A stretch of DNA of 64,000 nucleotides from Pseudomonas sp. Irchel s3h17 (GCF_900187505.1 NZ_FYDL01000002.1:282637-346636); one strand, 5' to 3'; counted from the first letter of the stretch, positions 1 to 11,837 are shown. Made by a program: numbers and translations. Notes: generated by a model not told the origin, from the letters alone.

Positions 1-400
1 GGTAATGCATGGCAATTTCCTCGGCCTTGCGCTTGGGCATCTTGCGCACCCACATCGGCGCCAGGGTGCAGTTCTGCAAAATGGTCAGGTGCGGGAACAG
101 GTTGAAGTGCTGGAACACCATGCCGACTTCACGGCGAATCGCTTCGATCTGCTTGAGGTCGTTGGTCAGTTCCACGCCATCCACCACGATGCGGCCCTGC
201 TGGTGTTCTTCCAGGCGATTGAGGCAACGGATGGTGGTGGACTTGCCGGAACCCGACGGTCCGCACAGCACGATACGCTCGCCCTGCTTGACGTTGAGGT
301 TGATGTCTTTCAACACGTGGAACTGGCCGTACCACTTGTTGACGCCCTGCATCTGAATAATGCCTTCAGGGCTCACAGGCTGTTTGATCGCTTCACTCAT
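1..400 (-). CDS. aapP: General L-amino-acid ABC transporter ATP-binding subunit (3' end outside window)
   Basis: This is the cytoplasmic ATPase that powers uptake of polar amino acids through the AapQM channel. The visible 133 residues start MSEAIKQPV and carry a Walker A motif (GPSGSGKST, about residues 46-54) and the Q-loop region (GMVFQHFNLFPH). The signature motif, Walker B and the rest lie beyond the left edge. The ATG at 398-400 follows a GGAG ribosome site and starts 11 bases after aapM, in the standard aapJQMP order. The family assignment is firm; the exact substrate range is inferred from the neighbours. Confidence 0.93.
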   Translation of the reverse strand, partial: MSEAIKQPVSPEGIIQMQGVNKWYGQFHVLKDINLNVKQGERIVLCGPSGSGKSTTIRCLNRLEEHQQGRIVVDGVELTNDLKQIEAIRREVGMVFQHFNLFPHLTILQNCTLAPMWVRKMPKRKAEEIAMHY

Positions 401-411
401 AAACTACGCTC

Positions 412-1509
412 CTAACGCTTGTGGCCTGTGTCCAGCTTGCGTTCCAAATGCATGGAATAGCGGGACATACCAAAACAGAAAATCCAGAACACCAGGGCCG
501 CGAACACGTAGCCTTCAGTGGCCATGCCCAGCCATTTCGGGTCGGCGGCGGCTTGCTTGACGCTGTTGAGCAAGTCGAACAGGCCGATGATGATCACCAG
601 GCTCGTGTCCTTGAACAGCGCAATGAAGGTATTGACGATGCCGGGAATCACCAGCTTCAGGGCTTGCGGCAGAATCACCAGGCCCATGCTGCGCCAGTAA
701 CCCAGGCCCATCGCCGCAGCCGCTTCGTACTGACCCTTGGGGATCGCTTGCAGGCCGCCCCGTACCACCTCGGCAACGTAGGCCGACTGGAACAGGATGA
801 CCCCGATCAAGGCCCGCAGCAGCTTGTCGAAGTTCATGCCTTCGGGCAGGAACAACGGCAGCATCACCGACGACATGAACAGCACCGTGATCAATGGCAC
901 GCCGCGCCAGAACTCGATGAAGGTCACGCAGACCACACGAATCGCCGGCATGTTCGAGCGCCGCCCCAACGCCAACACGATCCCCAGCGGCAAGGCGCCG
1001 GCAATCCCGACCGTGGCGATCACCAGGGTCAGCATCAGGCCGCCCCATTGGCTAGTCGCCACGGTGGTGATGCCGAAGATGCCGCCATTCAGCAGGAAGT
1101 AGGCAAAGATCGGGTACAGCACCAGGAAGCCCAGGCCGTACACCGCCTTGTGGTGGAAACGCGAGATGAACAGTGGCGCCACGCCGAGTACCGCCAGCCA
1201 CACGGTCAGGTCAACGCGCCAGCGCAGATCCGTCGGGTAGTAGCCGTACATGAACTGGCCAAAGCGCTGCTGGATGAACACCCAGCAGGCGCCCTCCTTT
1301 GTGCAGTCGGCCTGGCTGGTGCCGACCCAGTTGGCGTCAAGGATCGCCCACTGCAGGATCGGCGGGACCACCAGGTAAATCAGGTAGAACGCCAGCAGGG
1401 TCAGCAGGGTGTTGAGCCAACTGGAGAACATGTGCTCCCGCATCCACGCCACCACACCGATACTGCGGTTAGGGGCTGGCATGTCAGGTTTGAAAATATG
1501 AATGCTCAT
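412..1509 (-). CDS. aapM: General L-amino-acid ABC transporter permease AapM
   Basis: Inner-membrane permease, 365 residues, one half of the heterodimeric channel with AapQ. A short cytoplasmic N-terminus is followed by several hydrophobic segments. The C-terminal half carries the transporter EAA loop, seen as EVVRGGLQAIPKGQYEAAAA, where the ATPase docks. A cysteine-containing periplasmic loop (QADCTKEGACW, about residues 64-74) sits near the N-terminus, as expected for this long subgroup; ordinary HisM-type permeases are about 230 residues. It is cotranscribed with aapQ (10-base gap) and aapP. Confidence 0.93.
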   Translation of the reverse strand: MSIHIFKPDMPAPNRSIGVVAWMREHMFSSWLNTLLTLLAFYLIYLVVPPILQWAILDANWVGTSQADCTKEGACWVFIQQRFGQFMYGYYPTDLRWRVDLTVWLAVLGVAPLFISRFHHKAVYGLGFLVLYPIFAYFLLNGGIFGITTVATSQWGGLMLTLVIATVGIAGALPLGIVLALGRRSNMPAIRVVCVTFIEFWRGVPLITVLFMSSVMLPLFLPEGMNFDKLLRALIGVILFQSAYVAEVVRGGLQAIPKGQYEAAAAMGLGYWRSMGLVILPQALKLVIPGIVNTFIALFKDTSLVIIIGLFDLLNSVKQAAADPKWLGMATEGYVFAALVFWIFCFGMSRYSMHLERKLDTGHKR

Positions 1510-1519
1510 GCGCGTTTCC

Positions 1520-2701
1520 TCACCGCTCGATCAGCGCAATGCGCTTGTTGTACCAGTTCATCAGCAGGGAAATGCTGATACTGATCGCCAGGTACACGCT
1601 CATGGTGATGGCAATGACTTCGATCGCCTGCCCGGTCTGGTTCAGCACCGTGCCGGCAAACAACGAGACCATTTCCGGATAACCGATACCGGCGGCCAGC
1701 GAGGAGTTCTTCGCCAGGTTCAGGTATTGGCTGGTCAGGGGTGGAATGATCACTCGCAGGGCTTGCGGGATGATCACCTTGCGCAGGGTCGGACCGTTGC
1801 GCAGCCCCAGCGAGCGGGCCGCCTCGGTCTGCCCGTGGCTGACCGACTTGATCCCGGAACGCACGATCTCGGCGATGAACGCCGCGGTGTACACCGTCAG
1901 CGCCAATGTCAGCGCCAGCAGTTCAGGGATCAGTACCCAGCCACCGACGAAGTTGAAACCCTTGAGCTCAGGCATTTCCCAATGCAGCGGTGCGCCGAAG
2001 ATCAGCATGCACAGTGCAGGGATCACCAGGAACATCGCCAGCCCCACCCAGAATTTGTGGAACGGGACGCCGGTGGCTTCGAAACGCTTGTTGGCCCAGC
2101 GGGCCATCAGCACGATGGCGACAATGGCCACGACAATGCTCGCCATAAATGCCCAGAAGCCGTCCGCTGCCAGCGCTGCCGGCATGTTCAGACCGCGACT
2201 GCTGACAAAGAAGGTGTCACCGAAGTTGTGGCTGTTGCGTGGCCCTGGCATGGTCAGGAACACCGCGAAGTACCAGAACAGGATTTGCAGCAGTGGTGGA
2301 ATGTTACGGAAGACTTCCACGTAAACCGTGGCCAGCTTGGCGATGATCCAGTTTGACGACAACCGTGCCACACCGACGATGAATCCGAGGATCGTCGCCA
2401 GAATCACACCGATGAAGGTCACCAACAGGGTGTTGAGCAGGCCGATGACAAACACCCGGGCATAGCTGTCCGATTCGGTGTAGTCGATCAGGTGTTGAGC
2501 GATGCCGAATCCGGCACTGCGCTCCAGAAAGCTGAAACCGGAGGTAATACCCCGGTGTTCCAGGTTGGTTTGAGTGTTATCGAACAGAAACCAGCCCAGC
2601 GAGACCACCGCGACAATCGTGATGATCTGAAATACCCAGGCACGCACTCGTGGATCGCTGAGGCTGAGCCTCTGCTTTGGTGCGCCGATTGAATTTTGCA
2701 T
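1520..2701 (-). CDS. aapQ: General L-amino-acid ABC transporter permease AapQ
   Basis: Inner-membrane permease of 393 residues, partner of AapM. It shows the long N-terminal extension typical of AapQ, a permease core of about five helices and the ATPase-docking loop (EIVRSGIKSVSHGQTEAARS). It ends NKRIALIER. Order and length match the aap/bztB family, which imports many L-amino acids including glutamate and aspartate. A hairpin at 2731-2759 separates it from the binding-protein gene, so its expression is probably lower than that of aapJ. Confidence 0.93.
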   Translation of the reverse strand: MQNSIGAPKQRLSLSDPRVRAWVFQIITIVAVVSLGWFLFDNTQTNLEHRGITSGFSFLERSAGFGIAQHLIDYTESDSYARVFVIGLLNTLLVTFIGVILATILGFIVGVARLSSNWIIAKLATVYVEVFRNIPPLLQILFWYFAVFLTMPGPRNSHNFGDTFFVSSRGLNMPAALAADGFWAFMASIVVAIVAIVLMARWANKRFEATGVPFHKFWVGLAMFLVIPALCMLIFGAPLHWEMPELKGFNFVGGWVLIPELLALTLALTVYTAAFIAEIVRSGIKSVSHGQTEAARSLGLRNGPTLRKVIIPQALRVIIPPLTSQYLNLAKNSSLAAGIGYPEMVSLFAGTVLNQTGQAIEVIAITMSVYLAISISISLLMNWYNKRIALIER

Positions 2702-2730
2702 GAAGTGCCCCGCAAATAATGGAACAGAAC

Positions 2731-2759
2731 ATCACCCGGCGGTTGGCCCACCGGGTGAT
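2731..2759 (-). terminator. Intercistronic hairpin between aapJ and aapQ
   Basis: A perfect 9-bp stem (ATCACCCGG / CCGGGTGAT) with an 11-base loop lies in the 65-base gap after the binding-protein gene. It has no T-tract, so it is more likely a 3' end stabiliser or partial terminator than a full stop. Such elements are commonly used to give excess binding protein over membrane subunits. The structure is seen in the sequence; the role is inferred. Confidence 0.55.
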
Positions 2760-2766
2760 AGATCCA

Positions 2767-3798
2767 TCAGCGCACTGGTGGTGCGTATTGAATGCCGCCG
2801 TTGTTCCACAGAGCGTTCAGCCCGCGGTCGATTTCCAGCGGAGTGCCCTTGCCGAGGTTCTTCTCGAACACTTCGCCATAGTTGCCGACTTGCTTGACGA
2901 TCTGCACGACCCAGTCTTTTTTCACTTTCAGGTCTTTGCCGTATTCACCGTCGGTACCCAGCAGACGGGCAACGTCCGGGTTCTTGGTGGCCTTGGCTTC
3001 GGCTTCGACGTTCTTCGACGTGATGCCTGCTTCTTCAGCGTTGAGCATGGCGTAGCCAGTCCAGCGCACGATGGCCAGCCACTCGTCGTCGCCGTTACGC
3101 ACGACCGGGCCCAGCGGCTCCTTGGAAATGGTTTCCGGCAGAACCACGTAGTCCGCAGGCTTTGCCAGCTTGCTGCGCTGGGCGAACAGCTGGGACTTGT
3201 CGGAGGTCAGTACGTCGCAACGGCCGGACTCCAGCGACTTGGCGCTTTCATCGGAGGTGTCGAAAGTGATCGGGGTGTATTTCAGACCGTTGCCGCGGAA
3301 GTAGTCGGAAACGTTCAGCTCGGTGGTGGTGCCGGCCTGGATGCAGATGGTCGCGCCATCCAGCTCTTTGGCGCTCTTGACCCCCAGCTTGTTGTTTACC
3401 AGGAAGCCAATGCCGTCGTAGTAAGTGATGAAGCCAGGAAACTTGAGGCCCATGCCCGAGTCACGGGAGCTGGTCATGGTGGTGTTGCGCGACAGGATGT
3501 CAATTTCGCCCGACTGCAGCGCGGTGAAGCGCTCCTTGGCGTTCAACTGACTGAACTTGACCTTGGTCGCATCGCCGAAGACGGCAGCGGCCACGGCACG
3601 GCAGTAGTCGGCATCGATACCGACGATCTTGCCGGTGGAGTCCGGAACCGAGAAGCCCGGCAGACCGTCACTCACACCGCACTGTACGAAACCTTTTTTC
3701 TGGACCCCATCCAGGGTTGCACCCGCCTGGGCAAACCCACTGACGCCGAGTACCGCGGCCGCAGTCACGACTGCCAGGGTGGATTTCAACATCTTCAT
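2767..3798 (-). CDS. aapJ: Periplasmic general L-amino-acid binding protein AapJ
   Basis: Periplasmic solute-binding protein of 343 residues that captures amino acids and delivers them to AapQM. Signal peptide MKMLKSTLAVVTAAAVLGVS... ends at a clear AxA site (GFAQA/GATLD). The mature part is an SBP_bac_3 fold, with the ligand-contact stretch SRNTTMTSSRDS typical of the family. The ATG is preceded by an ideal GGAGG site. It is first in the aapJQMP operon; its promoter must lie in 3799-4266. Confidence 0.94.
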   Translation of the reverse strand: MKMLKSTLAVVTAAAVLGVSGFAQAGATLDGVQKKGFVQCGVSDGLPGFSVPDSTGKIVGIDADYCRAVAAAVFGDATKVKFSQLNAKERFTALQSGEIDILSRNTTMTSSRDSGMGLKFPGFITYYDGIGFLVNNKLGVKSAKELDGATICIQAGTTTELNVSDYFRGNGLKYTPITFDTSDESAKSLESGRCDVLTSDKSQLFAQRSKLAKPADYVVLPETISKEPLGPVVRNGDDEWLAIVRWTGYAMLNAEEAGITSKNVEAEAKATKNPDVARLLGTDGEYGKDLKVKKDWVVQIVKQVGNYGEVFEKNLGKGTPLEIDRGLNALWNNGGIQYAPPVR

Positions 3799-4923
<1,125 letters not shown>

Positions 4924-5019
4924 CACACAAACTTCGTGTAGCAGTATGACCAACACACTACGCCGCGCCCGATTCTTGCATTACACTGGCCGGCGTACAT
5001 TCCTTAACCAATTGATGAG

Positions 5020-6495
5020 ATGACCGTGCTCAAAGCACTCAAGAAAATGTTCGGTAAAAGCGAGGCTGAGCAGCTCGCGCCCAGCTCCAGCGCACCTTCC
5101 CCGACTACCAGCAGCCGTACCGACGGTCATCAGCCTGGCCGTGCCGCTGCCGTTGCGGCTCCCCAACACGAGCAGGTGAACCCGCCTGCCAGCGAAGCGG
5201 TCGCGCAAAAACCGCACGACGAGCCGGTAAAACCTGCCAAGCCACATCGCGAACGTGCCGCCAAGCCGCCGGTCGTCGCCTGGAAACTCGAGGATTTCGT
5301 CGTCGAGCCCCAGGAAGGCAAAACCCGCTTCCACGATTTCAAACTGGCCCCGGAACTGATGCACGCCATCCAGGACCTGGGTTTCCCGTACTGCACGCCG
5401 ATCCAGGCGCATGTACTGGGCTTCACCCTGGCCGGCCAAGACGCCATCGGTCGCGCCCAGACCGGTACCGGCAAAACCGCCGCGTTCCTGGTCTCGATCA
5501 TCACCCAACTGCTGCAAACCCCGCCGCCGAAAGAGCGCTACATGGGCGAGCCGCGGGCGCTGATCATCGCCCCCACCCGTGAACTGGTGGTGCAGATCGC
5601 CAAGGACGCGGAAAACCTGACCAAGTACACCGGCCTCAACGTGATGACCTTCGTCGGCGGCATGGACTTCGACAAGCAGCTCAAGCACCTCGAGGCCCGC
5701 CACTGCGACATCCTCGTGGCCACGCCAGGTCGCCTGCTGGACTTCAACCAGCGCGGCGACGTGCACCTGGACATGGTGGAAGTGATGGTGCTGGACGAAG
5801 CCGACCGGATGCTCGACATGGGCTTCATCCCGCAAGTACGCCAGATCATTCGCCAGACCCCACCGAAAAGCGAACGCCAGACCCTGCTGTTCTCCGCGAC
5901 CTTCACCGAAGACGTGATGAACCTGGCCAAGCAATGGACCACCGACCCGGCCATCGTCGAAATCGAAGCCGAGAATGTGGCCAGCGAGAATGTCGAGCAG
6001 CATATCTATGCCGTGGCCGGTGCCGACAAGTACAAGCTGCTCTACAACCTGGTCAACGACAACGGTTGGGAGCGGGTCATGGTCTTCGCCAACCGCAAGG
6101 ATGAAGTGCGACGCATCGAAGAACGCCTGGTGCGCGATGGCGTCAACGCCGCCCAACTGTCGGGCGACGTACCGCAGCACAAACGCATCAAGACCCTGGA
6201 AGGCTTCCGCGAAGGCAAGATCCGCGTGCTGGTGGCCACCGATGTCGCCGGTCGCGGGATTCACATCGACGGCATCAGCCACGTGATCAACTTCACCCTG
6301 CCCGAAGTGCCGGACGATTATGTGCACCGCATCGGCCGTACCGGTCGTGCAGGCGCCGACGGCGTGTCCATCAGCTTTGCCGGTGAAGACGACTCCTACC
6401 AGCTACCGTCCATCGAGACGCTGCTGGGCCGCAAGATCAGTTGCGAAACCCCGCCGACCCATCTGCTACGCCCCGTAGAGCGCAAGCGCCCGTAA
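5020..6495 (+). CDS. rhlB: DEAD-box ATP-dependent RNA helicase, RhlB-like
   Basis: RNA helicase of 491 residues that unwinds structured RNA and may partner RNase E in RNA decay. A low-complexity Pro/Ala/Lys-rich tail fills roughly residues 15-90. The helicase core follows: Q motif region (GFPYCTPIQ), motif I AQTGTGKT (146-153), motif Ia PTREL, motif II DEAD (259-262), motif III SAT, motif [12 protein letters not shown]. The C-terminus is short after the core. It is followed by a strong terminator at 6516-6546, so it is monocistronic or shares a message with the esterase. Confidence 0.92.
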   Translation: MTVLKALKKMFGKSEAEQLAPSSSAPSPTTSSRTDGHQPGRAAAVAAPQHEQVNPPASEAVAQKPHDEPVKPAKPHRERAAKPPVVAWKLEDFVVEPQEGKTRFHDFKLAPELMHAIQDLGFPYCTPIQAHVLGFTLAGQDAIGRAQTGTGKTAAFLVSIITQLLQTPPPKERYMGEPRALIIAPTRELVVQIAKDAENLTKYTGLNVMTFVGGMDFDKQLKHLEARHCDILVATPGRLLDFNQRGDVHLDMVEVMVLDEADRMLDMGFIPQVRQIIRQTPPKSERQTLLFSATFTEDVMNLAKQWTTDPAIVEIEAENVASENVEQHIYAVAGADKYKLLYNLVNDNGWERVMVFANRKDEVRRIEERLVRDGVNAAQLSGDVPQHKRIKTLEGFREGKIRVLVATDVAGRGIHIDGISHVINFTLPEVPDDYVHRIGRTGRAGADGVSISFAGEDDSYQLPSIETLLGRKISCETPPTHLLRPVERKRP

Positions 6496-6515
6496 GGTCG
6501 CGTGGCAACCAAAGA

Positions 6516-6546
6516 AGCGCAGCCGGCAACGGACTGCGCTTTTTTT
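6516..6546 (+). terminator. Rho-independent terminator after rhlB
   Basis: Perfect 7-bp stem AGCGCAG / CTGCGCT with an 11-base loop, followed directly by a run of six T. It lies 20 bases past the rhlB stop codon. Confidence 0.88.
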
Positions 6547-6624
6547 ACGCCTGGATATTGCCAATCAGAACAATAAGTCCACAATGGACAAATTAGTTTA
6601 CTTGCAACGCCATGGAGCCTCCGC

Positions 6625-7584
6625 ATGTCCAGCCTCCCTTTTGTGATCGCCAAACCCCAGGCCCGCGAACTGCTTGATCGCGTCGACGTGCCGCGGATCC
6701 TGCGCAAGCTGTTCCGTGACCTCGCCACCGGCCAGGCCGTGCAACCGGCTCAGCAGTTGGTGGAGTTCCCGCAAGGCGCGGGTGACTTCATCAACTACCT
6801 CGGGGTGTTGGCCGAAGACGGTGTATACGGGGTGAAAACTTCGCCCTACATCGTGCGCAAGGACGGCGGTCCACTGGTCACTGCCTGGACGTTGTTGATG
6901 TCGATGCAGACCGGCCAGCCCTTGATGCTGTGTGATGCCGGCGAGTTGACCACGGCTCGCACCGCCGCCACCACGGCCGTGGCCATTGACACCCTGGCCC
7001 GGCCAAACGCGGCACGCCTGGCAATCATTGGCAGCGGCCCGGTAGCACAAGCGCACCTGCACTACGTGAAGCACCTGCGCGAGTGGCAAAGCATCAGTCT
7101 CCATTCGCCCAGCCTGGCGAGTTGCAATGCCGAAAAACAGGCTCAATGGATGGCCATCGACCCACGTCTGCAAATAGAACGCAGCCTTGAAGCGGCGATC
7201 CTGGACGCCGACGTGATCATGCTCTGCACCTCATCCGCAGGTCCCGTGATCGATCCACGGAACCTCAGCAAGCCGGCGCTGATCACCTCCATCAGCACCA
7301 ACGCCGCGCGGGCTCACGAAGTGCCGCCAAACTCCCTGGGTGACATGCAGGTCTATTGCGACTATCGCCTGACCACGCCAGGTTCGGCCGGCGAAATGCT
7401 GATCGCCAGCGAACAGCATGGTTGGGACAAGTCCTCGATCATCGGCGATCTGGCTGAACTGCTGAGCGAACAGACGCCACGTCCGACCTATGATCGCCCT
7501 GTGTTCTTCCGCTCCATCGGGCTGGGCCTGGAAGACATCGCGCTGGCCAATGCCATTTACCATCTACAAAGACATTCAGCCTAA
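6625..7584 (+). CDS. dauB: DauB, NAD(P)H-dependent ornithine cyclodeaminase-family dehydrogenase of D-arginine metabolism
   Basis: A 319-residue ornithine-cyclodeaminase/mu-crystallin family enzyme. In P. aeruginosa DauB reduces 2-ketoarginine with ammonia to L-arginine, completing the two-step racemisation of D-arginine begun by DauA. The Rossmann motif IIGSGPVAQAH and the family segment SPYIVRKDGGPLV are present. It begins the dauB-dauA-dauR cluster, 18 bases before dauA. The assignment rests on gene order as much as on sequence: alone, the protein could also be a pyrroline-2-carboxylate reductase. Confidence 0.82.
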   Translation: MSSLPFVIAKPQARELLDRVDVPRILRKLFRDLATGQAVQPAQQLVEFPQGAGDFINYLGVLAEDGVYGVKTSPYIVRKDGGPLVTAWTLLMSMQTGQPLMLCDAGELTTARTAATTAVAIDTLARPNAARLAIIGSGPVAQAHLHYVKHLREWQSISLHSPSLASCNAEKQAQWMAIDPRLQIERSLEAAILDADVIMLCTSSAGPVIDPRNLSKPALITSISTNAARAHEVPPNSLGDMQVYCDYRLTTPGSAGEMLIASEQHGWDKSSIIGDLAELLSEQTPRPTYDRPVFFRSIGLGLEDIALANAIYHLQRHSA

Positions 7585-8730
<1,146 letters not shown>

Positions 8731-8773
8731 CCCCACCGTGGGGTGACGTCCGATCCCGATTGCGGCAAACTTC

Positions 8774-8799
8774 CAGCGCCCCTGGCTCAAGGGGCGCTG
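8774..8799 (+). terminator. Hairpin between dauA and dauR
   Basis: Perfect 9-bp GC-rich stem CAGCGCCCC / GGGGCGCTG with an 8-base loop in the 88-base gap, ending 20 bases before the dauR start. No T-run follows, so it may slow ribosomes, protect the dauBA message, or partly terminate before the regulator gene. Confidence 0.5.
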
Positions 8800-8818
8800 A
8801 TTGCCTGGAGCAACACCG

Positions 8819-9445
8819 ATGACCCCACCTCTTCAAGATCCTGCCCTGGATAACTTCCGGGCGGTCGCCGACGCCATTGCCACGCTGTTTTTCCCCCACG
8901 CCGAGGTGGTGCTGCACGACCTGCGCACGCAGAAAATCGACTACATCGCCAACAACCTGTCCAAACGCGAAGTCGGCGGCGATGCCGCGCTGGAAGACAT
9001 GCTCAGCGGTGACGTCAGCGAGCGCAACATTGGCCCCTATGAAAAGCTCAATTGGGATGGTCAGAAGATCCGCAGCCTGAGCAGCGTGCTACGCGACAGC
9101 GAAGGCCAGCCGATGGCGGTGTTGTGCATCAACCTGAATATTTCACTGCTTGAAAACGCCAAGGCGGCGCTGGACCTGTTTCTGTCGCCGAGCAAGTTGA
9201 TTCCGCAACCCGATGCGCTGTTTCGCGATGACTGGCAGGAACGGATCAACACCTTCCTCCATAGCTGGCTGCGGGAGCGGCAACTGGGCCTGAACGTGCT
9301 GACCCGCGAGCATAAACGCGAGCTGGTGCTGGCGCTGCACGCCGAAGGCGCTTTCAAGGGCAAGAGCGCCTCAAACTATGTGGCCAATGTCCTGAACATG
9401 GGCCGGGCGACGGTGTACAAGCATTTGAAGGAATTGAAGGGCTGA
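8819..9445 (+). CDS. dauR: DauR, PAS (YheO-like) transcriptional regulator of D-arginine catabolism
   Basis: A 208-residue regulator: a YheO-type PAS sensor in the N-terminal half (about residues 10-120) and a C-terminal helix-turn-helix (about 155-208, including SNYVANVLNMGRATVYKHL). In P. aeruginosa DauR represses dauBA until D- or L-arginine derivatives accumulate. I chose the ATG at 8819 because GGAG lies 8 bases ahead; an in-frame TTG at 8801 is less likely. It is followed by a REP hairpin that separates it from the convergent binding-protein gene. Confidence 0.85.
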   Translation: MTPPLQDPALDNFRAVADAIATLFFPHAEVVLHDLRTQKIDYIANNLSKREVGGDAALEDMLSGDVSERNIGPYEKLNWDGQKIRSLSSVLRDSEGQPMAVLCINLNISLLENAKAALDLFLSPSKLIPQPDALFRDDWQERINTFLHSWLRERQLGLNVLTREHKRELVLALHAEGAFKGKSASNYVANVLNMGRATVYKHLKELKG

Positions 9446-9452
9446 CATCTAT

Positions 9453-9482
9453 TGTGGCGAGGGAGCTTGCTCCCTCGCCACA
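9453..9482. repeat. REP palindrome between convergent genes (type GTGGCGAGGGAGC)
   Basis: A 12-bp perfect stem TGTGGCGAGGGA / TCCCTCGCCACA with a 6-base loop fills the gap between the convergent dauR and binding-protein genes. It is a single unit of the same REP type found at 14.8, 38.1 and 55.3 kb and can end transcription from both sides. Confidence 0.85.
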
Positions 9483-9487
9483 GGTCA

Positions 9488-10264
9488 TCATTCGCCGTAG
9501 ATGTCCGACTTGAAGTAATGCTCGGAAATCTTCTGGTATTGGCCATCGGCCCGAATCGCGTCAATGGCGCTGTTGAGCTGGGTGACCAACTCGGTGTTGC
9601 CCTTGCGCACCGCAATCCCCGCCCCCTCGCCCACGTACTTCGGATCCTTGAGCTCCGGGCCAACAAAGGCGTAACCCTTGCCGCGCGGCATCGACAGGAA
9701 GTCGCTCAGTGGAATGGTGTCGGCGAAAATGGCATCCAGACGCCCGGCCGCCAGGTCCATGTAGATCTCTTCATTGTTGCTGTAACGCGCCACCTTGACG
9801 CCCATGGGCTCGAAGACTTCGGAGGCATAGCGGTCGGTCGTGGTCGCCCGTTGCACACCAATGGTCTTGCCTTTGAGGCTGGCATACTGGTCATCCACCA
9901 CGGCCCCGTCCTTCATCACCAGCCGCGAGGAGGTGAAGTAGTACTTGTGGGTGAAGTCCACGGACTTCTTGCGGTCTTCGTTAATGGTCATGGACGACAG
10001 CGCGGCGTCGATTTTCTTCACTTTGAGGGAAGGAATCAAACCATCGAACTCACCCTCGACCCACTCGCACTTGACCTTCATCTGCGCGCACAGCGCATTG
10101 CCGATGTCATAGTCAAAACCGGTGATTTTTCCATCCGAGGTCTTGGAGGCAAACGGCGGATACGCTGCTTCAATCCCCAGGCGCAGGGTTTTCTCGGTGG
10201 CGAAAAGGCTGGTAGAGGCCAGCAGACTGAGGGCCAGACCACTGATGAGGGGGAATTTCTTCAT
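9488..10264 (-). CDS. Periplasmic amino-acid (probably basic amino acid) ABC transporter binding protein
   Basis: A 258-residue periplasmic solute-binding protein of the SBP_bac_3 / lysine-arginine-ornithine class. The signal peptide [22 protein letters not shown] is followed by [19 protein letters not shown], the typical start of ArgT/AotJ proteins. Other family marks are [11 protein letters not shown] and the phosphate-cup-like region [16 protein letters not shown]. No permease or ATPase gene is adjacent, so it presumably feeds a transporter encoded elsewhere. In P. aeruginosa a similar gene sits beside dauR, which supports an arginine-related ligand. Confidence 0.85.
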   Translation of the reverse strand: MKKFPLISGLALSLLASTSLFATEKTLRLGIEAAYPPFASKTSDGKITGFDYDIGNALCAQMKVKCEWVEGEFDGLIPSLKVKKIDAALSSMTINEDRKKSVDFTHKYYFTSSRLVMKDGAVVDDQYASLKGKTIGVQRATTTDRYASEVFEPMGVKVARYSNNEEIYMDLAAGRLDAIFADTIPLSDFLSMPRGKGYAFVGPELKDPKYVGEGAGIAVRKGNTELVTQLNSAIDAIRADGQYQKISEHYFKSDIYGE

Positions 10265-10442
10265 ATTCGTTTTCTCGCGAGTTGTTGTTGGTTTGGCAAG
10301 AGTGAAGAATGAGAAACAGGGAACGCCTTTTTTGTACTTATAATTCCATACTGGACTTTTATGTATTTTACGTCAATCAGGCGAACAGGGGTATTTCGCC
10401 CATTGGTCGAGTGAGTGAGTCGAGGGGATTGGAGATCGTGGT

Positions 10443-10474
10443 GATCGTACCCACGCGGGGGCGTGGGTACGATC
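10443..10474. repeat. Long perfect hairpin downstream of moaE
   Basis: A perfect 14-bp inverted repeat (GATCGTACCCACGC / GCGTGGGTACGATC) around GGGG, 11 bases after the moaE stop. It has no T-run. It is unlike the GTGGCGAG and GTAGGAGC REP types here but may be another REP unit or a rho-assisted end of the moa message. Confidence 0.7.
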
Positions 10475-10485
10475 AGCGCTGAGCA

Positions 10486-10935
10486 CTACTTCCAGCGATC
10501 CGCCGCCGCATGATCACTGTCACGCCCCTGCACCCAACGTGGTCCGTCGCTGGTGTTTTCTTTCTTCCAGAACGGCGCGCGGGTTTTCAGGTAGTCCATG
10601 ACAAAGGCGCAGGCCTCGAATGCCGCCTCGCGGTGGGCGCTGGCCGCGCCGACGAAGACGATCGGTTCGCCCGGTTCCAGCGCACCAATGCGATGCAGCA
10701 CTTCAAGCTTGAGCAGCGGCCAGCGCTGCCCAGCTTCCAGGGCAATTTTACCGAGCGCCTTTTCGGTCATGCCCGGATAGTGTTCCAGGAACATCCCGGC
10801 CACATCGAGACCGTCATTGAAGTCGCGCACGTAGCCGACAAAACTGACCACCGCGCCGACGCCGACATTGGCGGCATGCATCGCATTGACTTCAGCGCCG
10901 GGGTCGAACGCCGTAGGCTGCACGCGAATCGCCAT
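10486..10935 (-). CDS. moaE: Molybdopterin synthase catalytic (large) subunit
   Basis: MoaE, 149 residues, forms a heterotetramer with MoaD and inserts two sulfurs into precursor Z to make molybdopterin in the cytoplasm. Family features visible are the HRIGALEPGEPIVFVGAASAHR core and the lysine-rich active-site end TRAPFWKKE, where the catalytic lysines lie. It is the third gene of moaC-moaD-moaE, 3 bases after moaD. Confidence 0.95.
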   Translation of the reverse strand: MAIRVQPTAFDPGAEVNAMHAANVGVGAVVSFVGYVRDFNDGLDVAGMFLEHYPGMTEKALGKIALEAGQRWPLLKLEVLHRIGALEPGEPIVFVGAASAHREAAFEACAFVMDYLKTRAPFWKKENTSDGPRWVQGRDSDHAAADRWK

Positions 10936-10938
10936 GGC

Positions 10939-11181
10939 TCAACCTCCCGTCACGGTAGGGAAAAACGCCACTTCATCACCGTCGCTCACCGGCTCGTCGA
11001 GCTGGCACAGGTCTTCATTGCGGGCACACATCAGGTTCTGTTCGCTCAGCACCTGGGCACCGTCACGTTGTGCCAACAGCACGCGTACATCGTCGACCGT
11101 GGCGAAATCGCCTTCGACCTTCACCGAGTCCACGCCCAGCGCTTCGCGGTAACGGGCAAAAAACTTCACCGTCAGTTTCAT
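10939..11181 (-). CDS. moaD: Molybdopterin synthase sulfur carrier (small) subunit
   Basis: MoaD, 80 residues, a ubiquitin-like sulfur carrier whose C-terminal Gly-Gly becomes a thiocarboxylate. The protein starts [16 protein letters not shown] and ends FFPTVTGG, with the double glycine intact. I placed the start at 11181 from family length; the reading frame stays open further upstream but that part overlaps moaC and is not MoaD-like. The ATG overlaps the moaC stop (ATGA), indicating translational coupling. Confidence 0.93.
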   Translation of the reverse strand: MKLTVKFFARYREALGVDSVKVEGDFATVDDVRVLLAQRDGAQVLSEQNLMCARNEDLCQLDEPVSDGDEVAFFPTVTGG

Positions 11182-11651
11182 TGCCCGGCCACCTGGTAAT
11201 GCCCGCTCTTGCCTCCGAGCTTTTCCAGCAGGCGCACGGTTTCGATGACCATGCCACGGTCCACGGCCTTGCACATGTCATAGATAGTCAGGGCCGCGAC
11301 ACTGGCAGCGGTCAGCGCTTCCATTTCCACCCCGGTCTGCCCCGCCAGCTTGCAGCGCGCGGTAATCCGCACGGCATCGACCCCTTCGGCACTGAGCTCG
11401 ACCTTGACGCCCGTCAGCATCAGCGGATGACACAGGGGGATCAGATCGCTGGTTTTCTTCGCGGCCTGAATCCCGGCAATGCGCGCCACGGCGAACACAT
11501 CGCCCTTGGGGTGACCGCCGCTGACGATCATTTGCAGGGTTTCAGGGAGCATACGCACAAGCGCTTCGGCCGTGGCTTCACGGGACGTCACGGCTTTTTC
11601 GGTGACGTCGACCATGTTGGCGCGACCTTGGGAATCGAGATGAGTCAGCAC
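11178..11651 (-). CDS. moaC: Cyclic pyranopterin monophosphate synthase
   Basis: MoaC, 157 residues, acts with MoaA to convert GTP into precursor Z (cPMP) at the start of molybdenum-cofactor synthesis. The start [18 protein letters not shown] is typical of the family, and the conserved PLCHPL, KVEL and MCKAVD segments are present. The start codon is GTG, preceded by an AGGAG site within CTCCTGATCAGGAG. It is first in the moaCDE operon; moaA is not in this window. Confidence 0.95.
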   Translation of the reverse strand: MLTHLDSQGRANMVDVTEKAVTSREATAEALVRMLPETLQMIVSGGHPKGDVFAVARIAGIQAAKKTSDLIPLCHPLMLTGVKVELSAEGVDAVRITARCKLAGQTGVEMEALTAASVAALTIYDMCKAVDRGMVIETVRLLEKLGGKSGHYQVAGQ

Positions 11652-11721
11652 GGGATTACTCCTGATCAGGAGCGTCGATTGTAAACCCGCGGGTCAATTT
11701 TTCGCACGCATGATTACACCG

Positions 11722-11820
11722 CAGGAGCGAGCTTGCTCGCGATGGAGGTCAACGATGACGCGTAAAACCGGATTTACCTCGGTGCTCTCAGGTTTCTCGC
11801 GAGCAAACTCGCTCCTACAG
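11722..11820. repeat. REPIN (two inverted REPs, type GTAGGAGCGAGC)
   Basis: Two REP units face each other: CAGGAGCGAGCTTGCTCGCG at the left and CGCGAGCAAACTCGCTCCTA at the right, about 100 bp overall. Its inner part includes GATGGAGGTCAACGATGACG, the reverse complement of the inner part of the REPIN at 32.2 kb, so it is the same family inserted in the other direction. Confidence 0.85.
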
Positions 11821-11837
11821 GGGTATGGGTGTCGAGT